This document shows positions 17,387 to 25,615 of a stretch of 64,000 bases of DNA, piece by piece. Origin of the DNA: Vibrio atlanticus (GTDB lineage: Bacteria > Pseudomonadota > Gammaproteobacteria > Enterobacterales > Vibrionaceae); NCBI RefSeq assembly GCF_024347315.1, contig NZ_AP025461.1, positions 1,302,001 to 1,366,000 on the forward strand, read 5' to 3'. Below the pieces are notes generated by a model that saw nothing but the letters and a program-made list of their open reading frames with translations, was not told the origin of the DNA and did no database searches. The position numbers were made by a program, and so were the translations under genes. Numbering within the stretch: the stretch's first letter is position 1; every line of letters begins with the position of its first letter.

Positions 17387-17756
17387 AAACCAACCTCCTG
17401 TCGTTCAATTAATGCTCTACTATTGCATAACTAACGAAAAAATGCTCAAGTAGATGAATATATATTTACTAACAACCTAATGATCAAACAAATCCCGTGT
17501 TTTCGTCGTGCCAAATCGGAAGTAGATGAGTCATTCGTGCACTTCTTCAGGCGTTCGTCGGTCAAAGGTTGATACCCCCTTGATTTAACATAGTGATTTT
17601 GTGCTCAAAGCTTACTTTTAGTTCCAATTAGGTCATAGGATTTTCACACCTAGATGCATTGCGTTAGGTTGAACTGAAATTAGAGACCTAAATTTGAGCT
17701 ATGTCGCAAAATTTGGGCTACGATTTAGTTAAGCAAAGTAGGAAAGGAATCCGTCA
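17387..17756. promoter_or_regulatory. divergent intergenic region between the exporter and nspS-like gene
   Basis: 370 bases. The part near the nspS-like start holds an imperfect direct repeat, AAATTTGAGCTATG at 17690-17703 and AAATTTGGGCTACG at 17709-17722, offset by 19 bases. This could be a binding site. No confident promoter hexamers, RNA or small gene recognised. Confidence 0.4.
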
Positions 17757-18788
17757 GTGAAAGCATTTTATGTTTCAGTTCTTGCGTCATCATCCTTTTT
17801 AACTGGCACAGCGTTTAGCCAACAGAATGATATTTATCTCTACAATTGGGATGAATTTTTATCCGATAGTGTGATTACCCAATTAAGCGATACCTACGGT
17901 ATTTCTTTGAAACAACAATATTTCTCTGACGAATCAATTAGAGATGAAGTGTTACTAAGCGAACGTCGAGGGGCGTTTGAGCTCGTTATTATCGAAAGCG
18001 TAAAGCTCAGCGCATTAGCCAAACACAACCTGTTCCATAACCTAAGTGAGTTACAACAATCCATTGCTGGTAACATAGATTCACGGTGGGTTGAAGGATG
18101 TGGCGAGTATGGCATTCCCTACGCTTGGGGGACTGCGGGAATCTTATATCGCAGTGACAAAGTAAACACTCCCACCTCTTGGAACGCTATTCTCGAACCA
18201 GACACCAACAGCAGTGGCCGCATAAGTATGTATTACGAACCTACGGATTTGGTGAGTACTGCACTGTTAGCAAATCAATTTGATCCATTCACCAATAATG
18301 AGCAGGAACTTCGCGTTGCCTATAAAACCCTGCAAGCTCAAAAGCCACACCTAGAAAGCAACGAATACGTCATCGACTATATTCGCCAACCCGAACGTCT
18401 TGCTCACATCGACCTTGCCTACGGTTATTCTGGTGACAGTTATGTACTCAATGATTTGGAGCCTGATGCCTCTTGGGTTTACATCGTACCTCAAGAAGGC
18501 ACAACGTTGTGGTTAGAGTGCATTGCTGCGATTAATAACGGAGAGTTGTCTGCACAAGCAACAACGATTCTATCATTCTTGTCGCAACCCGAGATCGCCG
18601 CTCAAAACGCGATGGATTCATGGTTTGCAACTCCAAGTTCAAAAGCAAAAGCCTTAACAACACAAGAGTACCAAAATGATCCGGAGCTTTTCCCTAGCAA
18701 AGAGGTTTTAGAACGCAGCTATCTGTATCAGCAACTCGAACCCAATAGCATTCAAATTCGTAACCGCATTGTCGACAGTTTGAGATAA
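17757..18788 (+). CDS. nspS: periplasmic polyamine-sensor protein (NspS-like, PotD family)
   Basis: A 343-residue periplasmic solute-binding protein of the PotD/PotF type: signal peptide ending near AFSQ, then IYLYNWDEFLSD, which matches the start of spermidine-binding proteins. The next gene, 3 bases downstream, is a membrane GGDEF-EAL protein. There are no ABC transporter genes, which is the arrangement of Vibrio nspS-mbaA, where NspS senses norspermidine/spermidine and signals to MbaA instead of importing. GTG start at 17757 with AGGAAAGGA upstream. The orthology is inferred from family plus context; ligand preference cannot be read by eye. Confidence 0.82.
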   Translation: MKAFYVSVLASSSFLTGTAFSQQNDIYLYNWDEFLSDSVITQLSDTYGISLKQQYFSDESIRDEVLLSERRGAFELVIIESVKLSALAKHNLFHNLSELQQSIAGNIDSRWVEGCGEYGIPYAWGTAGILYRSDKVNTPTSWNAILEPDTNSSGRISMYYEPTDLVSTALLANQFDPFTNNEQELRVAYKTLQAQKPHLESNEYVIDYIRQPERLAHIDLAYGYSGDSYVLNDLEPDASWVYIVPQEGTTLWLECIAAINNGELSAQATTILSFLSQPEIAAQNAMDSWFATPSSKAKALTTQEYQNDPELFPSKEVLERSYLYQQLEPNSIQIRNRIVDSLR

Positions 18789-18791
18789 TTA

Positions 18792-21224
18792 ATGCCAGTA
18801 TTAAAGAAGCTCTACTTTGTGCTCATTCCTACTTTATTGTTCGTATTTGCAATAGGCGGAATGGTTACTTACCACTTAGCCTCTAACCACGCGAAACACA
18901 TGTACTTAGACGAAGTACAATCTGATGTGAACACCGCGCTCGTGGCGGCTGAATACGAGCAACTTGGTCTATCTTTACTTGTAAAAGATATAGGTTCATC
19001 GCTACAGTTCTTGCGATATATTCAAAACCCTAGTGACTACACAACCTTGTCCCTGCTGGAAAAAAGAGTGCTTCGTGTCTTAAACCAAAGTCACGTTAAT
19101 CAATTTGGTCAACGTAACATCTATATCGTTGATCCTAAGTTTCAGTTAACGCTATCTACGTTACGAGCAGACCCTTTCGAAGGGTTAAAGATCCCCGATA
19201 ACATCTATGAAAAAATCTTCGATATCTATACCTCGTTAATCAATAAAAACGAGCTGTCTCATAAAGGCTTCTCATATATCTCTGTGAGTGGTGAACTTAG
19301 ATACGCTTACGTTATTGCAATCGACCCTTACTTGCTCCCACAAGACAAACGTGCAAACGACAGCTTAAATCGATACATACTAATTGCAGATGGTCCATTA
19401 AAACAACTATCCAACTTACTAATAAAATACAACGATGATGACAATATGCAGCTTCTGATTGAGCCATCATCGAATACTGCACACATAGAGAATACGCAGT
19501 TTGTTATCAAATCGTTTGAACAAACCAAAGACAGAATCAAAGTTGAGATGAACAGCCGTCACTTCCTCGCTCAGGTTAATATTCGCGAAAAGAAATTCAA
19601 TCAGGAAAAATCTATCATAGCTCAGCAGACCTTACTTGGCGGTTTGACGACACTATTCATTATTATGCTCATCGTACACATGGTGGTGCGCTACCAATTA
19701 GTACGTCCACTCAAAGATCTACTACACGAGATATCCATTGGCGGACTTAAACTGAGGTATTTCAAACGTTCATCCGGGCACAGTGAAATTGATGGTCTAA
19801 AAAACGCCTACATTGATTCATTAACAGAATTGAAATTCGAAGCTGAATTTGATCAATTAACCAAATTAGCCAACCGACGCTCGTTCATCCGACACCTCGA
19901 TGTGCGTCTAAAAAGCTCGATAAGTCCTCATTGCTATCTGGTTTGCTGGGACATTATCGACTTCCGTAAAATCAATGACTTATATGGTGCGAAAGTAGGT
20001 GACAATGTACTCGTTAGTCTGGCCAAAACACTAAGAGAAACCCTGCAGAATCAACAATCCTCTTTCGGTTTCAGTTGCAGCGACTATTCAGTTGCAAGGC
20101 TAGGAGGAAACCAATTCATTGCCATATTGGAAATGGGTGAGCACCAATCAATAAACGAAGAAATTGAGAACATTAACAACACCCTAACGGGTACGACTTT
20201 CCTCGATTACTATGGTTTCAGGCTTTCAATTGCAACAGGTGTACTACCCGTCGATACCCCTAAGTTCGAGGAGATATGGCACCGATGCATCGATGAGATG
20301 CTGATTAATGCCAAAGCGCACAGTGATGGAGAAAGCCGAATCGTTTACGGCGAAGAACTACTTCATTCACTAGAAAGACATGACGTTATCGAAAAAAGGC
20401 TATTGGAGTGTTGTGAAAGCGACAACTTTGAACTTCGCTTTATGCCTATTTTCAATGCTAAGACACTTCAGATTGACGGAGCAGAATGTCTGATTCGCTG
20501 CCCTGCTCTATTTGATATAAAGGCTGGCCCGGATGAGTTTATTCCGGTCGCCGAAAGAAGTAACTTGATATCCAAACTCGACATGTGGGTCATTAGTACC
20601 GCAATAAAAAGCTATAAAGAGCTCTCTGAAATTCACAAGTACACAGGTAGCTTATCAATAAATATATCAGCAATGGAACTTTACAATCGTAACTTTGCAG
20701 ACAATATTCGAAAGGTAATCGAGCGTTATCAAGTACCACCAGCCAACATCATTATAGAAATTACCGAAACCAGTTACGTTAAAAGCAGTAAACTTACAGT
20801 GCAGACTATCGAAAGTATCAGGAGCTTAGGTTTAAAAGTGTCTCTTGACGATTTCGGTACTGGCTATACAGCTTTTAACCAACTTCTTCACTACCCTGTC
20901 GATGAGCTTAAAATTGATAAAAGCTTTATCGATAATATCGTCGACGACAAAGCTGACCGAAAGATGGTCGAATCCATGGTTAACTTAGGACACTCTTGTG
21001 ACACCTTCGTTGTTGGCGAAGGTGTCGAGTCTCTCGAACAATATCATCACCTTAAAAAAGCCAACTGCGACCTAATACAGGGTTATTTTTTCAGCCAACC
21101 ACTCACTTACATTGAGTTCATTGAATTTGTTCGTGACCACAATCCGCAAACGATTCTGGATCAGCAAGCCCTTTTAGAACCAAGCTCTAACGAAAGGATT
21201 GTGGCACTTAATCAGAAACAGTAG
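18792..21224 (+). CDS. mbaA: membrane GGDEF-EAL protein, MbaA-like
   Basis: An 810-residue inner-membrane signalling protein: TM helix ~9-29, periplasmic domain to ~275, second TM ~277-300, HAMP-like linker, GGDEF domain and EAL domain. The GGDEF site reads GGNQF (438-442), so the acidic catalytic residue is lost and cyclase activity is unlikely. No RxxD inhibitory site is seen before it. The EAL domain keeps its key glutamate (ECL at 565-567) and the loop DDFGTGY (686-692), so phosphodiesterase activity is plausible. It is coupled to the NspS-like gene, 3 bases upstream. In Vibrio cholerae the pair sets biofilm formation in response to polyamines; the same role is inferred here. Confidence 0.87.
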   Translation: MPVLKKLYFVLIPTLLFVFAIGGMVTYHLASNHAKHMYLDEVQSDVNTALVAAEYEQLGLSLLVKDIGSSLQFLRYIQNPSDYTTLSLLEKRVLRVLNQSHVNQFGQRNIYIVDPKFQLTLSTLRADPFEGLKIPDNIYEKIFDIYTSLINKNELSHKGFSYISVSGELRYAYVIAIDPYLLPQDKRANDSLNRYILIADGPLKQLSNLLIKYNDDDNMQLLIEPSSNTAHIENTQFVIKSFEQTKDRIKVEMNSRHFLAQVNIREKKFNQEKSIIAQQTLLGGLTTLFIIMLIVHMVVRYQLVRPLKDLLHEISIGGLKLRYFKRSSGHSEIDGLKNAYIDSLTELKFEAEFDQLTKLANRRSFIRHLDVRLKSSISPHCYLVCWDIIDFRKINDLYGAKVGDNVLVSLAKTLRETLQNQQSSFGFSCSDYSVARLGGNQFIAILEMGEHQSINEEIENINNTLTGTTFLDYYGFRLSIATGVLPVDTPKFEEIWHRCIDEMLINAKAHSDGESRIVYGEELLHSLERHDVIEKRLLECCESDNFELRFMPIFNAKTLQIDGAECLIRCPALFDIKAGPDEFIPVAERSNLISKLDMWVISTAIKSYKELSEIHKYTGSLSINISAMELYNRNFADNIRKVIERYQVPPANIIIEITETSYVKSSKLTVQTIESIRSLGLKVSLDDFGTGYTAFNQLLHYPVDELKIDKSFIDNIVDDKADRKMVESMVNLGHSCDTFVVGEGVESLEQYHHLKKANCDLIQGYFFSQPLTYIEFIEFVRDHNPQTILDQQALLEPSSNERIVALNQKQ

Positions 21225-21254
21225 TCGTATTTCGGAAAGCATGACTAGTTAATA

Positions 21255-21286
21255 ACCACGACCAAACCTTACCACGACCAAACCTT
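21255..21286. repeat. perfect 16-bp tandem duplication between convergent genes
   Basis: The unit ACCACGACCAAACCTT occurs twice head-to-tail (21255-21270 and 21271-21286), in the short gap between the convergent ends of the mbaA-like gene and the next minus-strand gene. Confidence 0.9.
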
Positions 21287-21294
21287 TTAGATGC

Positions 21295-22320
21295 TTAGCC
21301 TTGCATCGAGGTCAACAGCTCCATCATGTCTTTAGAGCTTATGTTCTTCTTGTGCCTCACTACGGCGTCAATCATCAATTCTAAGTTACCTGCAGAGATG
21401 TAATCACTAAGGACGTCGTTAAACTTGTCCTGAATTTCGTCACTCGCGTACAAATGATCAGGAATGAAGAATAAGAACTGGCTTCCACTGCTACGGAATG
21501 AAATGGTGCTTTCAGGGATCTTGGTGGTCAAAGACTTAGCAGCCGAGCTCACCACAAGGTCCCCATATTCAAGGCCATATTTTTGATTAATCTCGGTAAG
21601 ATTTCTGATTCGGACAAAATAGAGATCAAAGTTTTTGTCCTTCGAGTAGCTATTCTTAACAAATTTCATCAACGAAATTCGATTGCGAAACCCTGTAATA
21701 AAATCCGTAGAGTAGAGCTTTCTTTTGATAGAAAAATCCATATAAAAAATAATCCCAGTCAATAACAAGATGCCAACAAGAAAAACGCTACTGATCCGAT
21801 GAACGGTAACCAAGTTATCAACCATTGAGGTATTTTCTTCAATTACAGGGCTTTGTAATCGAAACTTGTCGTTAATAAAATCGACGAGAGTGTGGTAGCA
21901 AATATCGATTTTTTTCTGCAGAGATTCCTTGGGCAACAACCCTTGGCTGACCAGTTTAATTGAGGATTCCAAGCTCTTAAATTTATCAAATTCCGCACTA
22001 AAATAAGGTTTAAAGTTTGCTGACTTGATGAAATTGGAGGACTCAGTACTGTTAATTAATATGTCAAAACGGCTCCACGTAATATCGTACGCTAACCATA
22101 ACTCATCATAATCAATAGTTTCAGAACGGCTTACCATTAAGAAATTGGCGTATTCTTTCACCAATTGAAAAACGAACCACGTTGCCTCATTTTGTCGGGT
22201 GGAAAAACTCTTGTTGATATCGTTAATGCGGGTCACACTGTAGATATTAATGGTGAGTACCACTGCCGCTAAAGATAACACGACGACTTTAATTGCAGTC
22301 AATGACAACAGCTTTTTCAT
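21295..22320 (-). CDS. membrane protein with degenerate GGDEF domain
   Basis: A 341-residue protein with an N-terminal TM (~7-27), a periplasmic helical domain, a second TM (~175-195) and a C-terminal GGDEF-fold domain. The opening TDFITGFRNR corresponds to the usual D-x-LTGLxNR segment, but the signature is SGSQF (278-282) instead of GGDEF, and no RxxD site is seen. It is therefore probably not a working cyclase. It starts 9 bases after a small periplasmic protein with a molybdopterin-oxidoreductase-like fold, with AAGGA before the ATG, so the two are very likely a sensor pair. Output could be protein-protein signalling or nucleotide binding; this is inference. Confidence 0.8.
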   Translation of the reverse strand: MKKLLSLTAIKVVVLSLAAVVLTINIYSVTRINDINKSFSTRQNEATWFVFQLVKEYANFLMVSRSETIDYDELWLAYDITWSRFDILINSTESSNFIKSANFKPYFSAEFDKFKSLESSIKLVSQGLLPKESLQKKIDICYHTLVDFINDKFRLQSPVIEENTSMVDNLVTVHRISSVFLVGILLLTGIIFYMDFSIKRKLYSTDFITGFRNRISLMKFVKNSYSKDKNFDLYFVRIRNLTEINQKYGLEYGDLVVSSAAKSLTTKIPESTISFRSSGSQFLFFIPDHLYASDEIQDKFNDVLSDYISAGNLELMIDAVVRHKKNISSKDMMELLTSMQG

Positions 22321-22329
22321 ACTAAGTCC

Positions 22330-22785
22330 TTACAAATGAATATCGCGTATCTGCCAGATCATCTTGGCATGGAAGTCAGTGTTATCAATGTCTGGAGTCG
22401 AAGAAAGTGGATATATCAACCAGTACGGACCTTTTTCTCTGACTGACATAAATTGGCCATTTTGTTTAATCGCAATGATCGGCTGGTAGTCGTCAAAGTC
22501 TTCTTTGGGCACCACTATTTTATAGTCGTTTAGTGCAACAAAAGTCACCTGCGAGGCCATGGGTAAATCCATAGTTTCAAGCACCGTTTGTAAGGCCACA
22601 CCGCTATAAACCAACTCTCCATCCAGCCAAGGTAATGACGTGGTGATTTCTTTTTGAGGAAGCAATAACAGTTGTTCTCGACTGAATTGATGCTTTTGCC
22701 CTAAGTGATCGAATATTGTCAGTTCCGATGCTGCAAAAATAGAAAATGAACACAGTGAAAGTATAAACAGAAGTGCAGCTCTCAT
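22330..22785 (-). CDS. periplasmic PruR-like (molybdopterin/pterin-binding fold) protein
   Basis: About 151 residues: signal peptide (RAALLFILSLCSFSIFAA), then a single small domain like the molybdopterin-binding part of sulfite-oxidase-type enzymes but without any cofactor-enzyme extension. GVALQTVLETM, FVALNDYKIVVP and YWLIYPL are the recognisable stretches. Such small proteins include PruR of Agrobacterium, a pterin receptor encoded next to a c-di-GMP enzyme. Here the next gene encodes a membrane GGDEF-fold protein, which fits a ligand-sensor pair. The ATG at 22785 is preferred over 22797 because GGAG precedes it at normal distance. A pterin ligand is inferred from family, not shown. Confidence 0.72.
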   Translation of the reverse strand: MRAALLFILSLCSFSIFAASELTIFDHLGQKHQFSREQLLLLPQKEITTSLPWLDGELVYSGVALQTVLETMDLPMASQVTFVALNDYKIVVPKEDFDDYQPIIAIKQNGQFMSVREKGPYWLIYPLSSTPDIDNTDFHAKMIWQIRDIHL

Positions 22786-23164
22786 TTTAAACTCCATTTT
22801 AAAAGGTCACTAATTTGAGTCTAGTTCATATTAGTCATTTGACTTGCTTAGACATTGCCTATTTTCTCAATGATGCAGTTCGAATCTTTCTCAAATAATG
22901 TTTCATTCCTATAACCAGGTGCGAACAACACCTTCCCCTTATCTCAATAAGACTTTAATTAGCGTTAATACAAGTAATCCCTGCGTTTTAAAGGCAATGA
23001 GTAATCCAATCTTGCCACTGAATACGTACTGACTAACAAAATTGACAATAAATATGAGTCAGTAAGTAGCGAGAACGCTTATGCATGCATAACCTTTACA
23101 CCAAGGTGAGTGTTTTCTGAGGGTCATCAAGCACTCGCTCTTTTCTTCAATAAGGGAATACGTA
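22786..23164. promoter_or_regulatory. divergent intergenic region upstream of the cytochrome c/cbb3 operon
   Basis: 379 bases between the PruR-like gene and the cytochrome c gene. The clearest element is an inverted repeat TACTGACT (23027-23034) and AGTCAGTA (23057-23064), which brackets a TTGACA hexamer (23042-23047). No FNR-type palindrome was found by eye. No RNA or small gene recognised. Confidence 0.4.
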
Positions 23165-23560
23165 ATGAGATTAAATAAGCAAAAGTTTAACCCCATAACA
23201 GCACTTTCCATTCTGCTAATGACGGCTGTCATGAATCCAGTTTACGCAGAATCTAACGACGAGCAGTTCGAGTTAGGAAAACAAAAAGCCAAGGTGTGTA
23301 TGACTTGTCATGGCGTTGATGGTATCTCAACTCAAGATCCCTACCCGAACCTTCGAGGTCAAAAAGTGGGATACCTAATCTCTTCACTGAAAGATTATCA
23401 GACAAGGGAAAGAACCAGTGGCTTAGCGATTCTCATGCAACAACAAGCCGACACACTTTCAGATCAAGACATCCGAGATATCTCCTACTTCTATTCAATG
23501 CTCGGCAAGGAATCAAGTTCAGTTAGCGACTCAAAAACAGACAGCAATTCAAAACTGTAG
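23165..23560 (+). CDS. periplasmic class I cytochrome c
   Basis: A 131-residue secreted monohaem cytochrome. Signal segment ends near VYAES (about residue 28). The haem motif CMTCH is at 45-49 and a methionine-containing LAILMQQQADTLSDQDI segment provides the likely axial ligand, as in c4/c5-type cytochromes. The tail is Ser/Lys-rich and low in complexity. It lies 15 bases before ccoN in the same direction, so it is likely an electron donor to, or accessory of, the cbb3 oxidase that follows. Confidence 0.9.
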   Translation: MRLNKQKFNPITALSILLMTAVMNPVYAESNDEQFELGKQKAKVCMTCHGVDGISTQDPYPNLRGQKVGYLISSLKDYQTRERTSGLAILMQQQADTLSDQDIRDISYFYSMLGKESSSVSDSKTDSNSKL

Positions 23561-23575
23561 GCAAGGAGCCTTGTT

Positions 23576-25000
23576 ATGGAACAAGTGACAACGCAGTACA
23601 GCATTAAGGTCGTGAAGTACTTTATCATCGCCTCTTTAATCTGGGCGATTGTGGGGATGATCATCGGCGTGATCCTCGCCGCTCAATTGTATTGGCCTGT
23701 GCTCAATTTCGATTCTCAATATTTCCAATTTGGTCGTCTTCGCCCTCTGCATACCTCAGGCGTTATTTATGGGTTTGTGGTGAACATTTTAATGGGGACT
23801 TCACTCTATATTGCCCAACGAACTGGCCATTGCGAGCTGTTCAATAAAAGCCTGTCGTGGATGGTCTTTTGGGGGTGGCAACTTATTCTACTGTTCGCAG
23901 TCATCTCCTTGCCTGGGGGCCACACTAGCTCAAAAGAGTATGCGGAACTTGAATGGCCAATCGATTTAATGATTGTACTGGTGTGGGTGCTCTATGCAGT
24001 GTTGTTCTTTGGCACCCTAGCCAAGCGTAAGGTGAGCCACATCTTTGTGGCTAACTGGTTTTTCGCTGCTTTCATTATCGTTGTTGCCATGATTTTCATT
24101 GTGAACAATCTTGCGATGCCGGTCTCGGCCATGAAGTCCTACTCCGTATTCGCAGGTGCTCAAGATGCGATTGTTCAATGGTGGTGGGGACATAATGCCG
24201 TTGGTTTCTTACTGACCGCTGGTGTGATCGGTATGAATTACTATTTCATACCCAAAGCAGCGGACCGACCAATCTATTCGTACCGCTTGTCTGTGATCCA
24301 TTTCTGGGGCTTGGTCGGCTTTTACACGTGGGCCGGAACGCACCACTTAGTCTACTCTTCCGTTCCCATCTGGATTCAGAACATCGGAATCGTGATGTCA
24401 TTGATTCTGTGGCTCCCTTCCTGGGCGGGTGCTTTCAATAGCGCAATGACCCTTCTACAAAACAAAGAAAAGCTGAAGTCCGACTACATTCTTTTATTCT
24501 TTTTCTCAGCGATTCTTTACTACTGCTTGGCAACATTCGAAGGCCCGCTACTTGCTATTCGCTGGTTCAACATGGTGGCACACAACACCGAATGGATAAT
24601 CGGCCACGTACATTCCGCAGCACTCGGATGGGTGGGAATGTCAGGGATAGCGGTTTTTTACTATTTCATTCCGCGCTTATGGGGACAAACCGATCTTTGG
24701 TCACGACGACTGATTAAGTGGCACTTCTGGCTTGCTCATGCTGGCGTCGCCATTTATGCGATTGCGCTTTGGGTCGCGGGTATCGGTGAAGGTTATATGT
24801 GGCTCGCTCAAAATGAAAATGGCGAACTGATATATAGCTTTGTAGAGGCTATGGACTTTAAAGCACCTTGGTTGTTCTTACGATTCTTTGGTGGTGCGCT
24901 GTTTGTTCTGGGTTTATTCCTAATGGCATTTAACTTATTTAAAACCGTTCGTATGCCAGTAGCACATAACGCTAAACACGCCGTTAATGAGGGAGCTTAA
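23576..25000 (+). CDS. ccoN: cbb3-type cytochrome c oxidase subunit I
   Basis: A 474-residue multi-span oxidase core subunit. Conserved stretches are visible: RLRPLHTSG (haem ligand histidine), WWWGHNAVGF (copper-ligand histidine), FYTWAGTHH containing the tyrosine expected to cross-link, and IGHVHSAALGWVGM near the haem ligands. This is close to the family length. Reduces oxygen to water using electrons from CcoO/CcoP and contributes to the proton gradient. It lacks neighbouring ccoQ and ccoGHIS assembly genes, so maturation must rely on genes elsewhere. Probably a second cbb3 oxidase besides the main chromosomal set. Confidence 0.93.
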   Translation: MEQVTTQYSIKVVKYFIIASLIWAIVGMIIGVILAAQLYWPVLNFDSQYFQFGRLRPLHTSGVIYGFVVNILMGTSLYIAQRTGHCELFNKSLSWMVFWGWQLILLFAVISLPGGHTSSKEYAELEWPIDLMIVLVWVLYAVLFFGTLAKRKVSHIFVANWFFAAFIIVVAMIFIVNNLAMPVSAMKSYSVFAGAQDAIVQWWWGHNAVGFLLTAGVIGMNYYFIPKAADRPIYSYRLSVIHFWGLVGFYTWAGTHHLVYSSVPIWIQNIGIVMSLILWLPSWAGAFNSAMTLLQNKEKLKSDYILLFFFSAILYYCLATFEGPLLAIRWFNMVAHNTEWIIGHVHSAALGWVGMSGIAVFYYFIPRLWGQTDLWSRRLIKWHFWLAHAGVAIYAIALWVAGIGEGYMWLAQNENGELIYSFVEAMDFKAPWLFLRFFGGALFVLGLFLMAFNLFKTVRMPVAHNAKHAVNEGA

Positions 25001-25615
25001 ATGATGAGTAAAGACTTTACACATTCAATCGTCATTTTAATTTTGACCACCGTTGTCGTCGCTTCCTTCTCTCTGTTGGTTTGGGTAGTGCCTAGCATTG
25101 TCCGTGGAGACGATATTGCCAAAGGCAGCTTAGCGATGCCACTCACACCTCTTGAGTTGGCAGGACGAGACATTTACATCAGTGAAGGCTGTCATGTGTG
25201 TCACACACAAATGGTTCGCCCTCTAGAACCAGAAGTGAAACGTAATGGTCGCCCAAACAAAGAAGCAGACGACATCTATGAATTTCCTAACTTGTGGGGT
25301 TCTAAGCGCACGGGGCCTGACCTCACTAACTTAGGAAGAAAGTATTCTGACCAGTGGCATGCTATTCACTTAATTGATCCTCGAAAAGTCGTACCGACAT
25401 CGATCATGCCCGCCTACCCTTGGTTATTTGAACAGACTCTGTCAGGCGACGACATAAGCGAAAAAATGGAAACCCTCCGCATACTTGGCGTTCCTTATAC
25501 TGACCAAGAAATAGGTGACGCCCGATTACAAGTAAGAGGAAAAACCAAAGGTGAAGCTCTGATCCGCTATCTACAAAGCCTTGGTAAAGATACGTCACAG
25601 GAGGTATCACAATGA
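25001..25615 (+). CDS. ccoO: cbb3-type cytochrome c oxidase subunit II
   Basis: A 204-residue membrane-anchored monohaem cytochrome. One N-terminal TM helix (~9-30), haem motif CHVCH at 64-68 in the family-typical context EGCHVCHTQMVRPL, and the WGSKRTGPDL segment with the distal part containing the methionine ligand (SIMPAYPW). It begins immediately after the ccoN stop and overlaps the next gene by an ATGA, indicating tight coupling. Confidence 0.94.
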   Translation: MMSKDFTHSIVILILTTVVVASFSLLVWVVPSIVRGDDIAKGSLAMPLTPLELAGRDIYISEGCHVCHTQMVRPLEPEVKRNGRPNKEADDIYEFPNLWGSKRTGPDLTNLGRKYSDQWHAIHLIDPRKVVPTSIMPAYPWLFEQTLSGDDISEKMETLRILGVPYTDQEIGDARLQVRGKTKGEALIRYLQSLGKDTSQEVSQ

